Counted from the stretch's first letter, positions 35,895-48,720 are shown. The stretch is DNA of 64,000 nt from Dryocosmus kuriphilus (GCA_038277395.1 CM076193.1:175562711-175626710), one strand, 5' to 3'. Notes: generated from the sequence alone by a model not told the origin. A program made the numbers and translations.

Positions 35895-36413
35895 CCCATC
35901 GAGACTAAAATAGGTGACAGAGCTGATAAAATTTTTAATAGTTCTATATTTTGTTATGAACAAAGAAATGTTCCGGAAACTGTTCAGTATGTTCCAATCA
36001 TAGAAACTATAAAACTTATTTTATCGTGCTTTTGTTAGAAATTATATTGAACCTGAAACATCTTCTGTTGAAAAATGCTTCAAAAAATGTAGGGACTGTA
36101 AAAATTTTAAATCGAGTGCATCCTTTGGAAACTTTCCAAAAGTTTTGATATTAATATTATATTACGACGATCTCATTGTAAACAATCCAGTCGGTTCTAA
36201 AGTATAACCCCACAAGTTAGGGACATGGTATTATACCATACAGAATCTGCCTCCTTATATTAATTCACTTTTGAGCGGTATTCATGTTCCGGCCATTTCT
36301 TATACTGCAGATGTTACTAAATACGGCTTGAAACATTTCCTTGAAGTTTTCATGGATGATATAAGAAAGCTAGGAAGTGACAATGGCTCTGTGGGAAGAC
36401 TACAGCTCTAGAG
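35895..36413 (+). pseudogene. Gene fragment (3' part), same family as 32441-33193
   Basis: The frame begins near YINPIETKIGDRADKI and passes a 1-nt break near 36030. It then reads YYDDLIVNNPVGSKV, an in-frame TAA at 36206-36208, HKLGTWYYTIQNLPPYINSL and FLEVFMDDIRKLG. The YYDD..NNP.GS...HKLG..Y pattern is one I associate with a multicopy arthropod family of unknown function. Two lesions make it non-functional. Confidence 0.5.
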
Positions 36414-36700
36414 AATCGTACGTAGTACTTCGGCATATGCTCATGTAAATACTCTGTAAATATTTAACACTTTATCTAATTTTACCTACTTTGCAATATA
36501 GGACTTTGTTTTAAATATCGTTAGAAAACCGTCTTTTCTAGAATTATATATGAGCTCACGGAGAAAGTTTAATAGTCTCCTGTACATATTTTTGAATCGC
36601 AATATTATTATGGACTTACAAGCCAATTGGTATCAAAGCAATGGTTATATCTGCAACATGCAGCAGAGATTGATAATTCCAAGATGAGAAGAGAGCAGGT

Positions 36701-37351
36701 CCTTTTTTTTTTTGTTTGGTGGAGGAGGAGGTGGAAATCCTTTTGACGGACTGAGTGTGGGACTCGGCCTGACGGCCCCTACCCACTAAAACCACCTCCT
36801 AACCCGGCATTCACTATAAGTCCATTGTGCCACACCGCATTTCCCGCACTCTGTTTTGGAAACAAGTCCCACCCCGTGCGTGTATAAAGATCAAGCCCTG
36901 TGGTTTCAGAGCCCTAGAGCCTTCCGTCTCCCTGTTCAAGGGGGTGCTCCTGGAGCCCCTTCTCCTCCCACCCACATGACGGGCATGAGGAGCGGCTCCA
37001 GATGAAGTCCGTCGTTCCATGACCCCACGTGAGGAGCCCTGGCTCCTTAGGTCCCCTTAAGAGCCGTCTCCGTCCCCTTAGGGGCTGTCCCCTTTGAATC
37101 CGTCCCCTTTAGGCGACGGGTTAAATGGTATGGCATGAGGACACGCGCCCTCGATATTCCAGGAGGCTTTGCCATTACCCTCTGGAAGGATCGCATCTTG
37201 GTCAGGGTCCCGCAGACCAGAGACCCCCAGTTCCCCAGAGCAGCCGCATCTCGCGATACATTCCCTTTGGTTCACCTACTCCAGGTCGTTCGTCCGATTA
37301 GACCCCTAAGACCTCCACCAAATACAAGGTAATGTGATCTCCAGTGAGGGA
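36701..37351 (-). mobile_element. GC-rich retroelement insertion with target duplication
   Basis: The left end is a T-run (36703-36713) followed by GGTGGAGGAGGAGGTGG, i.e. a poly-A tail on the minus strand. The 10-bp word GAGAGCAGGT flanks it at 36691-36700 and 37352-37361. The body is GC-rich, unlike its surroundings, with a repeated TCCCCTTARG motif near 37050-37110. No ORF of substance. It is either a SINE or the 3' end of a LINE. Confidence 0.65.
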
Positions 37352-37356
37352 GAGAG

Positions 37357-37560
37357 CAGGTTAGAAAATATGAAAAATGTATTTTACTACTCTGTTCCTA
37401 ATTTTTCCAGTATATAGAATTATTTATTCTTTCAGAAAAATCTGACCTTAAACCATTTGCTCTGTTGAAAGGCTACATATCTATAGAATAATACCTGCAG
37501 GTTAGAAAATATGAAAACTGCAGTGTTTTACTATTCTGTACCTAATCTTTTTAAGTTTCT
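37357..37560. repeat. Two-copy repeat, period about 140
   Basis: GCAGGTTAGAAAATATGAAA begins at 37357 and at 37497, each followed by TTTTACTA.TCTGT.CCTAAT. Confidence 0.6.
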
Positions 37561-37907
37561 GCCGAACGGTATCTGTGTAAATATAGAACTATCTGTTTTT
37601 AGCTAAAAAGGTAACTGGATCCAAACTTACCCTTCTAAAGAAGAATAATTTGAGGAACATAGGCATTTTGCTTGGTCCCGGCAAGAAGATAATGGTGATA
37701 ATATCTTCTGTCTAGCAACCTGAAATAGTATATGAAATGGTATGTAATAAATTATATTTAATTATGTTATATCAATAATATTTATTAAAATATTGTTTTT
37801 CTAATGTCTTCGTAGTGTATTGATCATGTCATAATTCTTACTTGTAATGTTTTCAAATAGATAATGTGTAGCTAATAGATTGTAACATTATTTATATACC
37901 AAATACT

Positions 37908-38331
37908 ACAGAAAATCTCAACTTGGACACTTTGGGTAATTGCGTGATCGATGGCTCTTCTACTGCAGAAGCAATTATGGGATTGATAGAAAAATATGAT
38001 GCTCAACAATCAACAGAACGCAATGGTGATTCCAAAATGATCATGCAGAAAATGGTTGATGCGTCCTGTGATAATGTTCGTAAAGAGCTCATTCAAAGAG
38101 TATGTGCAGAGATGATTGCACTTTCTGGTTAGTGAGTTAATTTCGTAGTAAACCTAACCAAAATTTTATGGAACATGCAATTCAAACCTGTTGATACATT
38201 TGCCCTTTAATTGTTCCTATTTATAGTTACACTAAATCTGTCACGAAAGAGGGAGCCGCCATGGCTATTACAAGAGCCCTTCCAAAATTAAGTTCCGACT
38301 GCTACGCAGAAGAGGCCACGTGAGTAGAAAT
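37908..38331 (+). pseudogene. Possible exons of the same multicopy family (5' half)
   Basis: An open stretch of about 70 codons (LGNCVIDGSSTAEAIMGL, then KELIQRVCAEMIALSG) ends at a possible donor CTG|GTTAGT near 38129. After TTTATAG at about 38226, YTKSVTKEGAAMAITRALP continues and ends at a possible donor ACG|TGAGTA near 38322. The reading phases of the two pieces do not agree by my count, so at least one lesion or another splice site is needed. The text resembles the part of the family that precedes the exon at 40127 on the opposite strand. Confidence 0.35.
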
Positions 38332-38440
38332 GTTTTTTTTTTTATATCAAATTATCATATTATATGTCTTGCCGTTATAAGTAAGAAGACTTGATCTAAA
38401 TTTCTGAAACAATTATTGTTGCCTCATTTAAAAAATCCAC

Positions 38441-38645
38441 TCGAAGTGCAGATCTACTCTCTAAATTTTTTGGAGTAAGATTCCACTCTATTGAAGTGAG
38501 ATTTCACTCTTTTTTCCAGTTAGATCTCAGTCAATCTATTTGGAGTGAGCCGTCATACTTCGTTCGAGTTGAGTGGCGACTCTAACGGAGTGCGTCAGCC
38601 ACTCTAATTTGGAGTGAAATATCACTCTTAATTTAGAGTGAAAAC
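38441..38645. repeat. Second GAGTGA/TCACTC array
   Basis: Opens CTCTCTAAATTTTTTGGAGT and continues with alternating GGAGTGA, TTCACTC and ACTCTAATTT words in both orientations, as at 13758-14030. Confidence 0.7.
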
Positions 38646-38822
38646 TTTTTCTTGAAATTTTTTTTATTGAAGTAATAAAAACGCCTATTTATATTATTTG
38701 GTATACTTTCTATTTTTTGCATTTTCATGTGCAAAGAATTATAAGCAGGTATTGTGCATATTTATAAACATCTATTATCTAATATATATTCATATGTCTT
38801 TTCCCCCGTATACATAATGTAA

Positions 38823-40127
38823 TTACAATTCTTCATCTTCATCTGACTCCATGGCGTTTAATCTGAAAAAATTGAAAGATATAATTTCGTTTAATTCTTT
38901 TTAGAATTTTTATGTATATTATAGGGGATAGTGTTACTATACCTTGGCGTAGTAGAAGGAACATGTAAGTTTGCAAGACCGGGAGCATACTCAACATCAA
39001 AAACGAGGTAAGGCTTCAGTAGGCTGTCGAAAACTTTTACAAAATCCCTCGGAGCATCAACTACCCTGGATTCAAGTCTTATAAAGAATTTCCCGAACGG
39101 TCGCTCGACTGATTTCGCCTTCGTTGCGCTTAGTAAATCCTCTTGAGTCTGAAATACGTCAAAATTTAATTTCGAGCTTCATTCGGTGTAACTGAATTAT
39201 TTTAAAGATCTTAAAAGTGTACATAATTATACTCGCATTAACAAATCGTATCAATGCTGTATGGGGAAGGATCTTCTTTTGCTGCTGCGTCGATTTGCTT
39301 TAATTTTTCCTCATGTAATTGGGTTTTGGAAGCATTTCCGGTAATAATACCAGCGTTTCAAAAGCATCTGTAGATAAAAAGACTAGAGTTATATGATAAT
39401 CTAGAGAGTAAATGGAAATAATATATTTTTTATATAGGCGATCTCTGGCTTACCACTGAGATCACTGACGTCGGTTAATAGATGCCGCTTTGCTGCATCG
39501 CTTTCTATTATTCTTAATACTTTTGGAACGTGGGTTCCCAGAAATTTTCCAATCAATGTATCACCCTGGGAATAGAGCGATAAAATTCTCTTTCAATCTG
39601 CAACAATGAGGAATGAAAACTTGTTAATATCAGAATATATATGTATATGTTTCGAACATATTGATCAGAACTATGAAAAATGAAAAACACTTAATATACA
39701 CACCAATTCACCGTCATCGTCCAGAAATTTGCGGTATTTTGTAAAAATTTCGGTGATGGACATCTGCGATTTGCCTTCATGTGGGCGAAATATCTCATCC
39801 TGTAGATTATGCAGCATAAGAGCCATGTCCTTAAATATTTCATTGTTGTTTTCAACGGTTGCAGTTTTGTATTTGATGTCAAACAACTGAAATGTTAAAA
39901 TTTGTATTACATGGTCTACTTTCGAGGTAAGAGAAAACCGTATTATAAGAAAGTATTTATTAAAACCTTTTCCTGCCATTCGTCGAATTCGAGGAGCCTT
40001 CGTTCACAACGCGGAGTAGGCTTTGATCTTTTTGCGTCTGGATTTTTAAAAGATGCCGGAGCCTTCTGTTTTCTTTGACTCGAATGCAGAGCTTTTCTAG
40101 CCGTTTTCAGACGATACGCTAAGTACC
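38823..40127 (-). CDS. Multi-exon gene of unknown function, C-terminal exons
   Basis: Six minus-strand exons can be read: 40127-39967 (YLAYRLKTARKALHSS, then LLEFDEWQEK), 39886-39704 (LFDIKYKTATVE, then FLDDDGEL), 39565-39454 (GDTLIGKFLGTHVPK), 39367-39243 (DAFETLVLLP), 39148-38943 (TQEDLLSATKAKSVERPFGK) and 38862-38823 (LNAMESDEDEEL, stop). Each is bounded by AG and GT. Phases 0, 0, 1 and 2 agree across the junctions 40.0/39.9, 39.7/39.6, 39.5/39.4 and 38.9/38.86. The exon 39367-39243 runs into TAA in the expected frame; a 1-nt change restores a long family-like frame (KTQLHEEKLKQIDAAAKE) but breaks the next phase, so that exon is damaged or misjoined. The short acidic C-terminus ends EDEEL. 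5' exons not found. Confidence 0.5.
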
Positions 40128-43100
40128 CTGTGTTTGTGGAAGGATTATAAAAGTGCTCTTAAAATTTTGTAAGAAATTTAACGATTAATAACAATGAGCC
40201 ATTCTTAGTAAGAAGCTTATACAGAAGAAGTAAAATATGCTAATAGAATGCCACGAGTATAATAATATATAAGATCGAGATAATATTCGTTAAATTTCGA
40301 ACAGAAATGCGACTGAAGAACACCCTGGGTTACAGAAAAAACTGGGAGTAAATTTGGTGTGGATAACTTTGTACTTTTACTTATCGATATGGGAAGCATT
40401 AAGTATTACTCTCGGTAGGGAGTAAACTGTAAATTATTAATCACTGGTATTGGTAAAAGCTAAATATTACCTAGAGTTGGAAGTAACTGTGATCACCATG
40501 GTCTTTAGATATATAGGATAAAGGTTAGTTCTGGCAAAACATGAGAAACGCGGTGTGCCCACTCCTGTAAGCCAAGTGGCGAAAGAAAAATAGTAATTGC
40601 TACGTCCCCTAGTCGGCGCTGATGTGTCATCAAAATATTCGAAATTGATGCTAGCAGACGAGATACACGAACTCGTTAAGGTGAGAAGCCAACGACGCCA
40701 GAATATTTCCAATATGTTTTATATTATAGAAAAAGTTTTGCAAAATGAGTGTTTGGAAGTATCGATTTGCGTTGTGTTTCGGATCATTTTATTGTAATAC
40801 AAGTTTCACTCCATCGTGTACTTGAATTAAGCAGTCCGAACGTCCCTCCAGGCAAATGTAAATTGTATTATAGTGAAATTATCCACAGCACCATCTAGAT
40901 CCTCACTTGCACAAATTTTTGAGTAAAACGTTTTAAAATATAGAACATACCTGAATAAGAATAAAAAATGATGCCAAAATTAGGGAAATAAAATACGAGA
41001 AAGTAAAGGGGAGCGCTAAGGAAAGGTGACATTGCTTCTAAGGAATAAATGTTTCTAGGTCCCCTTTTATTCCATGGGCCGCTTGTAGTAAGGTATGCTC
41101 ATGTTCTATATACCCCTTTTAAAATATATAGCAGCAGGCATACCGTGATGATAACGATTGCAGCCGATGAGGGTGTTTTGGATCACAAACGAAAACAAAG
41201 ACAACTATATGCAAAATTAACCTTTCTAATAAAGTGACGTCATCTTGGATTGCCTAGTTAGTTACTTTAGATAGGGGACGATTGGAAGGAGCCTATCCAA
41301 GATGTGTGCTAATCTAACTAGAATCAAAAAGTAATTATTCAATTCACCATATTCTCCTTTTTCATTTGTAGGTGTCTGCTAAATCGAGGGATTCTTATGG
41401 TACTGTTAATTCATGGTAAAATGAGATTATGGAGAAATGCATACTTGCCGAATTAGAAGTCCAGAATAAGACGTTCACATGTCTGTACGCAGGCAATCTG
41501 TTAGGGATTTAATGTGCCCTAAGACATTTCAGTGCTACATCTTATGCCATCGGTAAAATAAATTCCATAGATACTCATAGTATGAATCGGTGTTTTGAGC
41601 CCAATCTGAATTTAGGCCACTATTATCTCTCTTCGAATCCGTATATGTTTATAAATCGTGCCTCAAATAGAGGATCTACGAACATTCAGTTTCACGAAAA
41701 AAATATATTATTTGAGTTCATCCGGGCACCCTAACCTCACATTTCCGATATTATATTTTTTAATGAAAGTCAATAATCGCAGATCGAATATATTGTGGTT
41801 GGAGATTGTAAAAATTACTCCATAGTACAGTTAGTGAGCAGAAAGGAAACGGTCCTGTTACACCCAATAACATCGTACTCAGTAGAACGTCCTGTTGGAG
41901 TAAAAGGACAACGTCATTTGTTCCTTTCTTTCTGTAATCGGATTTTTGCGTGCATCACATACTTATACAGATGCCAGATACAGTAGGCCGAATCGGATTT
42001 ATAATTCATGCCCAACACTCAGAGCAGATACCGACACCTCTTCGGGCGCCGCAGGGAAAAGGCGCACATTTTGAATAATTTTAGGTTACTCACTGCGAGC
42101 GGGATTGACCAATGAGGTGATTGATTCAAAGTTTGACAAATCGGTCAAAGTTTAAAGCCTTATCGCCTTATTGTTCAAGTTTATTCCATTCTTCTACCTC
42201 CATGGGAATGCACGTGGTGAACAGATGCAGAAGACCATTCCTCTGTACAATGACTTCGCCAAAAATGGGCTCTAGTGGGACACCGTGGCAGTATCGAAAG
42301 TCGAAACTCGAACGGACTTCTTTTTCTAACTCTTGGATGTAGAAAGAGAGTTCCGTTCGATTATTGACTTCGAGACATCTCAGGAGTCCCACTGCAGGTT
42401 TCACTCGGAAGTTAATAGTGCCAATCTCTCCGAGCGTGGCGCTAAAGTTTCATGTGTGTTAATAGTCTCCAATCACAAGCCTGTTATATATGCAATTTTC
42501 GACGCATGCTATACAAATGCTCCATATGCGGGAAGTAATTTAACCATTAATTCCGAGAAAAATTTGCTTATTCTCGAATACACTATTTTGGTCTCCTATG
42601 TCTATTCTCCATGGGATTACACGCTGAGGGTGACATCCTATAGACGCGTAATGCGTTGCATCGTAATAAGAGTGAAAGACATGGAAGCATACTGCTTTCT
42701 CTTTTGCTCTCGTTACGACGCATTACGCAACCATGAGATGTCACAGTGAGATTATAGAGAAGTGAGTACGTTAATCATTTTCATCTCATTTGCTTTAAAC
42801 TAACAAAGTAACCTACAAATGAAGCCTGTGCTGAATAGGAAGTCGCTCATAGATCCTAAGTAGTACTCCGTGATAAGACACTATTGACTATGTGCGTCAC
42901 TCAAGCAACTAAGAAATGTGATCTGCATACGTTGGTTATTATTATATAACAAAAAATTCTGAAATTTTCCATTCGGCGGCATTGTTAGAATGCATTTCCT
43001 CTTATGCTGATTAATCCAAGTTGACGACATTTATTTACGGTGATTAGTTTTCGATGAAAACAACGTATCTCTGCCTCTGTCTTCATACGTGTACAAGAGA

Positions 43101-43857
43101 AGCAAAGATATGTTCTTTTCATCCAAGACAAAATGACGTCAGAACATAGTCAGGTTGCATTTGAATAATCTAAGTGTAGCGTCTCGAGGCAACATCAAAC
43201 TTGACGTAGAACGTAAAACCTCAACTCATTACACACTTCAACCAATGAGGGCTTTTCTGTGGATTACTATGAGAATATAAATTAGCAGGTATGCTTAATG
43301 GTTTTGCGTCTTGCGCTCTGTTTGACGCTGCCATGGGAGGCCAACCTTCGTGTAACTGAACGTGTTTCACACAAAAATTTTTAATTAACTATTTTGCGCA
43401 ACACCCTTCTCCCTCCCTCGTAATGATGTCAAAGCTTTCCATGAAAACAATGCAAATTACGTCATGTATTCAACCATTTCATCCTGTTTGAAATGTTCTA
43501 TTGAAAATTTTCCTTCGGAAAATTTACATCGTCAAATCTGTTACACTGCAATTTAAATTTAATGACCATTACAACTTTTAAGAGATGTCGAATTTCTTTT
43601 TTCCAAAGCTTCTGTATATGCAAAGTTAGTTCTGAATTTCGTTCTCAGTCCAATTATTGTAAGTTTTTTATCGAACCGTGATCGTTATGGGGCGTCAGTT
43701 CTTTGTGCACGGCCGCTGTTTCGGATATAAGCGTGGGGGGAGCTGCTTCATGTATGCAGACGACGCAAAGTTACCTGGCCTGTGGGGTAAGTATTGAGAA
43801 TGACCCCTCGCTTTGTGGGTAACAGCAGAGAAATACCCGAGAAGTCACAGTAAAGAT
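40128..43857. other. Intergenic or intronic, no supported gene
   Basis: AT-rich sequence of 3.7 kb. Short frames (40597-40797, 42168-42404 minus, 42333-42749) have no recognisable domain, and I cannot choose among them. Nothing repetitive stands out by eye. Confidence 0.4.
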
Positions 43858-44860
43858 TATCCAAATATGGTAAGTTTGTTTGCAGGTAACCGTTACGCCG
43901 AAATCAGAGTAAAGATTGCATTTGTTTTTTCTGTGATAAATATAGCTACTTATTATCTAATAAGGAGCAGATAATAAATAGAAACATGCTTACATATGAT
44001 CACAAGATATGTTTATTATGTAATGAGGGTTTAAACCGACAATGTTTTTATTGCATTTTTGCATTTATTTTAACTTACTTGTTGAATGTAATTCCTTGTA
44101 GGATATTCGTGTGTACATAAGAAGTCATGTATGTCTATAAAACGCCACAGGTCTCATAATATACGATATCGAGGTAATAATTGTTAAACTTTGAGGAGAA
44201 AGGCGATTGAAGAACATGTTGGTAATATTTAGTCTGCTGTTTGTAAACTAAGTTGAAAATAAATAGCTCGGAAGTTTGGGGTAACTTTTCAGAAATACAA
44301 CGATGAGTTAGTAATACCCGTGCAGAAATTTCGGCGTGGCGCGGATTGGATGCGCATCAGGCAGAATTTGTCCCCAATCAGGCAACCATATCAGGAACTG
44401 ATCTGAAATGAAACGTCCCACCTGATCAGTACCACGTTGGTTTATACATAGTAGGTGCCTAATGAGGCCCAGGGCAGATCCTTATCCATTTTCTTACTTC
44501 TACTAAGGTGATATTTTGTATTTAGAAGGTTCTTTTTTAAGAAAGAGGAAAAGATTCGTTCATTATAATGCTAAATTTATTTAAATAATTAAACTTTATT
44601 TAGTTAATGTTAATAAGTTGTGAAAAGTTGTATTTATGTAACGTGTAAGAAAAGCAAAGGGTCCTGGCTTATCCGCAACTTCCCATTACCGTCCCAATCC
44701 TTTGAGTTGTTGAAGACGGCTTTGATGTGAGAGAGTATCTCATGCTCCAAAATTTTCAAGAAAGTCCACTCTCAAAGTTTTTTTATTTCGTCCGGCTCAT
44801 TCACAACCATTTCTCTACAATTCCATCTTCAAATTCATCCTCATAGTCTGTGGGTACAGC
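43858..44860. repeat. Duplicated segment A, copy 2
   Basis: Direct counterpart of 5330-6310, roughly 90% alike by eye with scattered indels. Homology ends near CCTCATAGTC, after which this copy continues into unrelated sequence and an R1-like LINE. Confidence 0.8.
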
Positions 44861-45350
44861 CTTGTCTTCAGAATCTTGAAAAAATTATTTATAACGAAGT
44901 TTGTATTTTTAATTTCTTTAAGGTTATGTTTGGCGTCTCTAATGGGCTTTATTTTAAAGGATTGGAATCTTATTAATTTCTCTGCCTACTTCAAAAGCAA
45001 AAGTGCAGTTTATTACTGGTGTACCCGATGAATCTGCGCTGTTGTGAAATTCATCGGCATTAATAGGGGTTTCCTAACTTTCAATGTTAAAAGCTGCATT
45101 AAGAGGTTCTCCTAATTTTCAACGGGATCCTCTATGCCTTCCTGGAAACTTGCAGATTCAGTGTCAAATTCGGAAATTTCTTCAGGTATAGGACATTCGG
45201 CTTTTTCTTCACTGCGTCCTTCTAATGCACCTTCATCCTCATCGTCAGCATCTATGATTGTAAAAACCGTTCTTTCAGAATCAGGGGGTCTTAAACGTGG
45301 GGATTTGAGGAAAATGGGGCGGTCAAATTTTACATGAATCGAATACCTTC
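44861..45350 (-). pseudogene. Possible coding remnant, acidic
   Basis: Minus strand 45340-45120 is open and reads PRLRPPDSERTVFTI, then an Asp/Glu-rich stretch and AECPIPEEISEFDTES, with a stop near 45118. It looks like low-complexity coding sequence, but I recognise no family. Confidence 0.25.
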
Positions 45351-45429
45351 TCTAACGTGTGTGTAAAAACAGTCGTATAAATATGACATCTTTTGCATAA
45401 TCTAATCTATAAGTTACAAAAAGAAAATT

Positions 45430-48400
45430 TCATGAACTTTGACTTATACCTATATACAAACTGAAATTTCGGAATCCAAAAGAAATGAAATTATTTTCCA
45501 ATGCCACGAGTACACCTGCCCAGCTGGCTGTGTTGAACGCATTCTTCATATGAAATGTAACCACAATGCAGGAATCCCTGGTGCTGTGGTTACCTTTCCA
45601 CGATTTGTGTGCCGTAGCCACTACCTCCCTGATAGCTGCGATAATGTAGTGACCTGGCCGGAAGCCATGTTGTTTTTCAGATACTCCTCCCGCGACTCTA
45701 ATTGCTATTCGCAATCTGCCTTCAGCATTTCCTCGTAAACTTTCCCCATAGCCTCTAGCATGCAGAGTGGTCTATATGATGCCGGGGTGTTGGGCGGGCC
45801 CTTACGCTTGTAAAGCAACACCAGTCTCTGCCGCTTCCATCTCCGCGGAAAGATGCCTTTAATTAAGCATGCGTTAAGCTTGTCCAAAAGCAGGTAAGGG
45901 TAATTCCTCTCAATAACTTTTATTACCTCGGCGGTATCCCGTCTGGGCCAGGTGCCTTACGGTTCCCTAGGGTTTTTACTGCCGCTAGTTGTTCGAGGGT
46001 TGTGAAAAGCGGGTGTTCCTCCGTTACCTGTACTTCCGCATATTCTCTTACAGGAAGTGATGAAAAGAGTGCGTCCACTATCCGTCTCATCTCCTCTGGG
46101 CTATGCTGTCCTGCAGGTGTCTTTGTCCACGTCTGCACACAAATTCATCCAGCTACGAGCTTTGCTCGCGTTAATGGCTTTCTTCAGTTCTTTCGTAGCG
46201 GCTGTGTATCTCCCTAATTTCGGGGCTCCACCACCACACTTTCTCTTTCGTTGTCTCTTACTTCTCCAGTAGAGAACCTTCCTGCATAGTTTAGCGATCT
46301 CCTCTATCCACCAGTATACCTTATTTTGTGCCTGTTATTACGTTTTTGCTCATAGAAGCATTGCAAGCGCTTGTTAGAAGTTGCGTCGTCCTCTGCACCC
46401 AACATGTGGTATTCTCGGTTATCATCTCTGCGGGGTATACCCACGAGTTTCTTAGGTCGCTATCACCGGATATTTCCTCCAGCAGAGCAGACTTATTCAG
46501 AGTGACCACATTCCAGCCTCAGTGGGCAATTCGGTTGTGTAGTGCTAGATTCTTTAATGCCCTATTAGAAATATTAAATTTAATTAGCTAGTGTCTGCTA
46601 CCACTGTCGTCCTCCAGCGCCTTCCAGTGGCTTATTCTCTGTGTGATTCTTGAGGTGACAAAGGAGATATCTATTATCGACAATCATTTCCCTATTCGCC
46701 ATAGTGTGGGTACATTTACTTGGTTTAGGATCGCGAGGTCAACCATGGTGGCAATTTCCACGACTGCCGTACTCCTGCTATTATGATACTCCATGCCCCC
46801 TTCTGTTTCTATGGCATTGAAGTCACCAGCTATCACTGCATCTCCTTCTAAGTTACGTAGGAAGTCTTCGAGACCTTCAAACTTCTTCCAAAACTTAGCG
46901 ATTTTATCGCTAGGGTACAGATAGACGCTTATATATGTTGTGTTTCCCGTCTTTATCCAGACGAAACCGGCTTCGTTTTCTGTACATTCTACTGGTTGCT
47001 TAGACGCATTCTTGATCCACATCGCAGTCGCATGTAATAGGTCCGAATGCCATTCTTGGCCTTTTAGGTCGTAATGTTGCTCAGAGACTATGAGCAGATC
47101 AGCATCATGTTCTCGTGCAATCTAGTTCAAGAGATTGTGGGAAAGCTGGCTTCTCTGCAGATTTACCTGTATAATAATTGACACTTATGGTCTTCTTTTG
47201 GCTACTCTTATGTACACTTCGCTGCTTGTGACCCCGCTATATGGTCCGCTCGCGTGTTATCAGGGTTTATCTCTGAAAAGATGTAGCATTTAGGCTAATT
47301 CTTGCACTTTGAGTATAGGTGCTCGCCTTCGACGCACCTTCAGCAGATCTTTCCTCTATGCATTGCTCTTCAGTTCGCTGCTATATGGTTCAAACCGTGA
47401 CAGCGAAAGCATCGCGCAATAATCTAATGTATATTTCAACTACAGTTGACCCATCCGATCTTGATATGTTCTGCCTCTTCCAGCTTTTGTGCAAGGGGCT
47501 CCTCGATTTCAACAAAGCCCGTCAGGGTTCCCCATCGATTATTTTTGATCAAATTGATCTTCTCGTATCCGCCTGTCTCTGCTACCTCCTTCACTTCCTC
47601 TTCATCCGTTGCTGCATCTAGGCCTCGTATCACCACCTGTCCTTCATGCGCCGGGTACCGAACATCCCCGATATTTACCATGTCACTTGGAAGTGCTTCA
47701 CCGAATTTCCTTTGGTTTCCAGACGTCGTCCTAATCCCCAGCAGAAAATTTCCAGTACTGGTTTCCTTGACAGTTCTTACTTCGACTCTTATCTCCTCCG
47801 GTTTAAGCTTCATTCGGATATCCTTGAAAACACCGGCGAACCTTCTACCTTCAGGAAGAGTGAGGAGGACAGCCTCTCGATGCTTTCTCGCTTCCTTACG
47901 GCCCTCTGTTATTCGCGGTTTACTGATGGTGTTCTCCGCCTTCAAGGCAGCAGAATCAGGTGCTGTCTCGGACTTCCTTCTTCTTTGTGCCTTCTTGCCC
48001 TCCACTCTGCAGTGCTTTCCTTTGATGAATTTTCCGTCTGCTCCTTGTTTATGCCGCTCACAGAACTGCGTGTGTTCCTAGCTGGCCTCTACTTTGTTGC
48101 CAGATTTTTGGGCGTATTTTGCTCTTCTACATCATGCAGCTGATGTGTAGAATGCCGTTGGCCACATCTTCGGCATCGACTTTTTGCAGCTGCACACGCG
48201 CGGCGTTAGCTTTTTCCCTGGACATATGTATGTAGCCTAGCGCTGTCCGTACCTTCTCCGTGCCATTTTTAATTTTAAACGAGGTGCTTTTGCTTAACAC
48301 CAGGTAATTCTCCATACTCGACAGTGCTTCTTTAAGAATAAGGATGTACTTATCTTCTTCCTTGCCGAGAGCCTAACCCTCTCGCCTTAGTGTTGCAATC

Positions 48401-48720
48401 TTATTTTCCACTATGTGTAGTTAGTCCCACAAAAGATCCTTGGGACCGGCTCTGGCCATCCGGGCCTACACCCGGTCAGAATCAGCGAGGAGATTGTTAC
48501 TCGCTTGGCGTACTATGTTTTTCATACAGTCATTCATCATTGGTTTCTTATTCGGGGTTCCTTCGCCTAGCCTGTTATTTGTCCGCCCCGGGTAGTTGAT
48601 TCCCCCGGCACCAACTATATCTGGGAAGCCTTCCCCTATCCGCATCCTGGGGAGGCGCCCAATGGGGGACTATTAACCCCAGAAGGGATGGCGCCACTAT
48701 TAACCGGATCAAGTCCGGAC
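45430..48720 (-). mobile_element. R1-like non-LTR retrotransposon, degenerate, lacking its 3' part
   Basis: Minus strand, 5' to 3'. ORF1 (48315-47260) is a gag-like protein: IRMKLKPEEIRVEVRTVKET, IRGLDAATDEEEV, then CCHC knuckles (CFRCHGLNHIAAN and C-x2-C-x4-H-x4-C interrupted by a stop) near 47410-47310. The endonuclease (47022-46684) contains VIAGDFNA. The RT start carries NRKAPGPDGIP (near 45940), then WKRQRLVLLYKRKGPPN, ASYRPLCML, KQHGFRPG and FHMKNAFNTASW. It stops in the palm near 45430; YADD and everything 3' are missing. ORF1 with CCHC plus an AP-type endonuclease and KAPGPDGIP is characteristic of the R1 group. Many frame changes. Confidence 0.75.

Noticed and set aside
42168..42749. 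Two moderate frames on opposite strands
   Set aside because: No recognised motif or splice context; could be exons but nothing in the sequence decides it.
43739..43785. FMYADDAKL-like sequence resembling an RT YADD box
   Set aside because: Only about 10 codons fit; stops surround it and no other RT motif is nearby.
45134..45337. Plus-strand Ser-rich frame
   Set aside because: It is the complement of the acidic minus-strand frame, which looks more protein-like.
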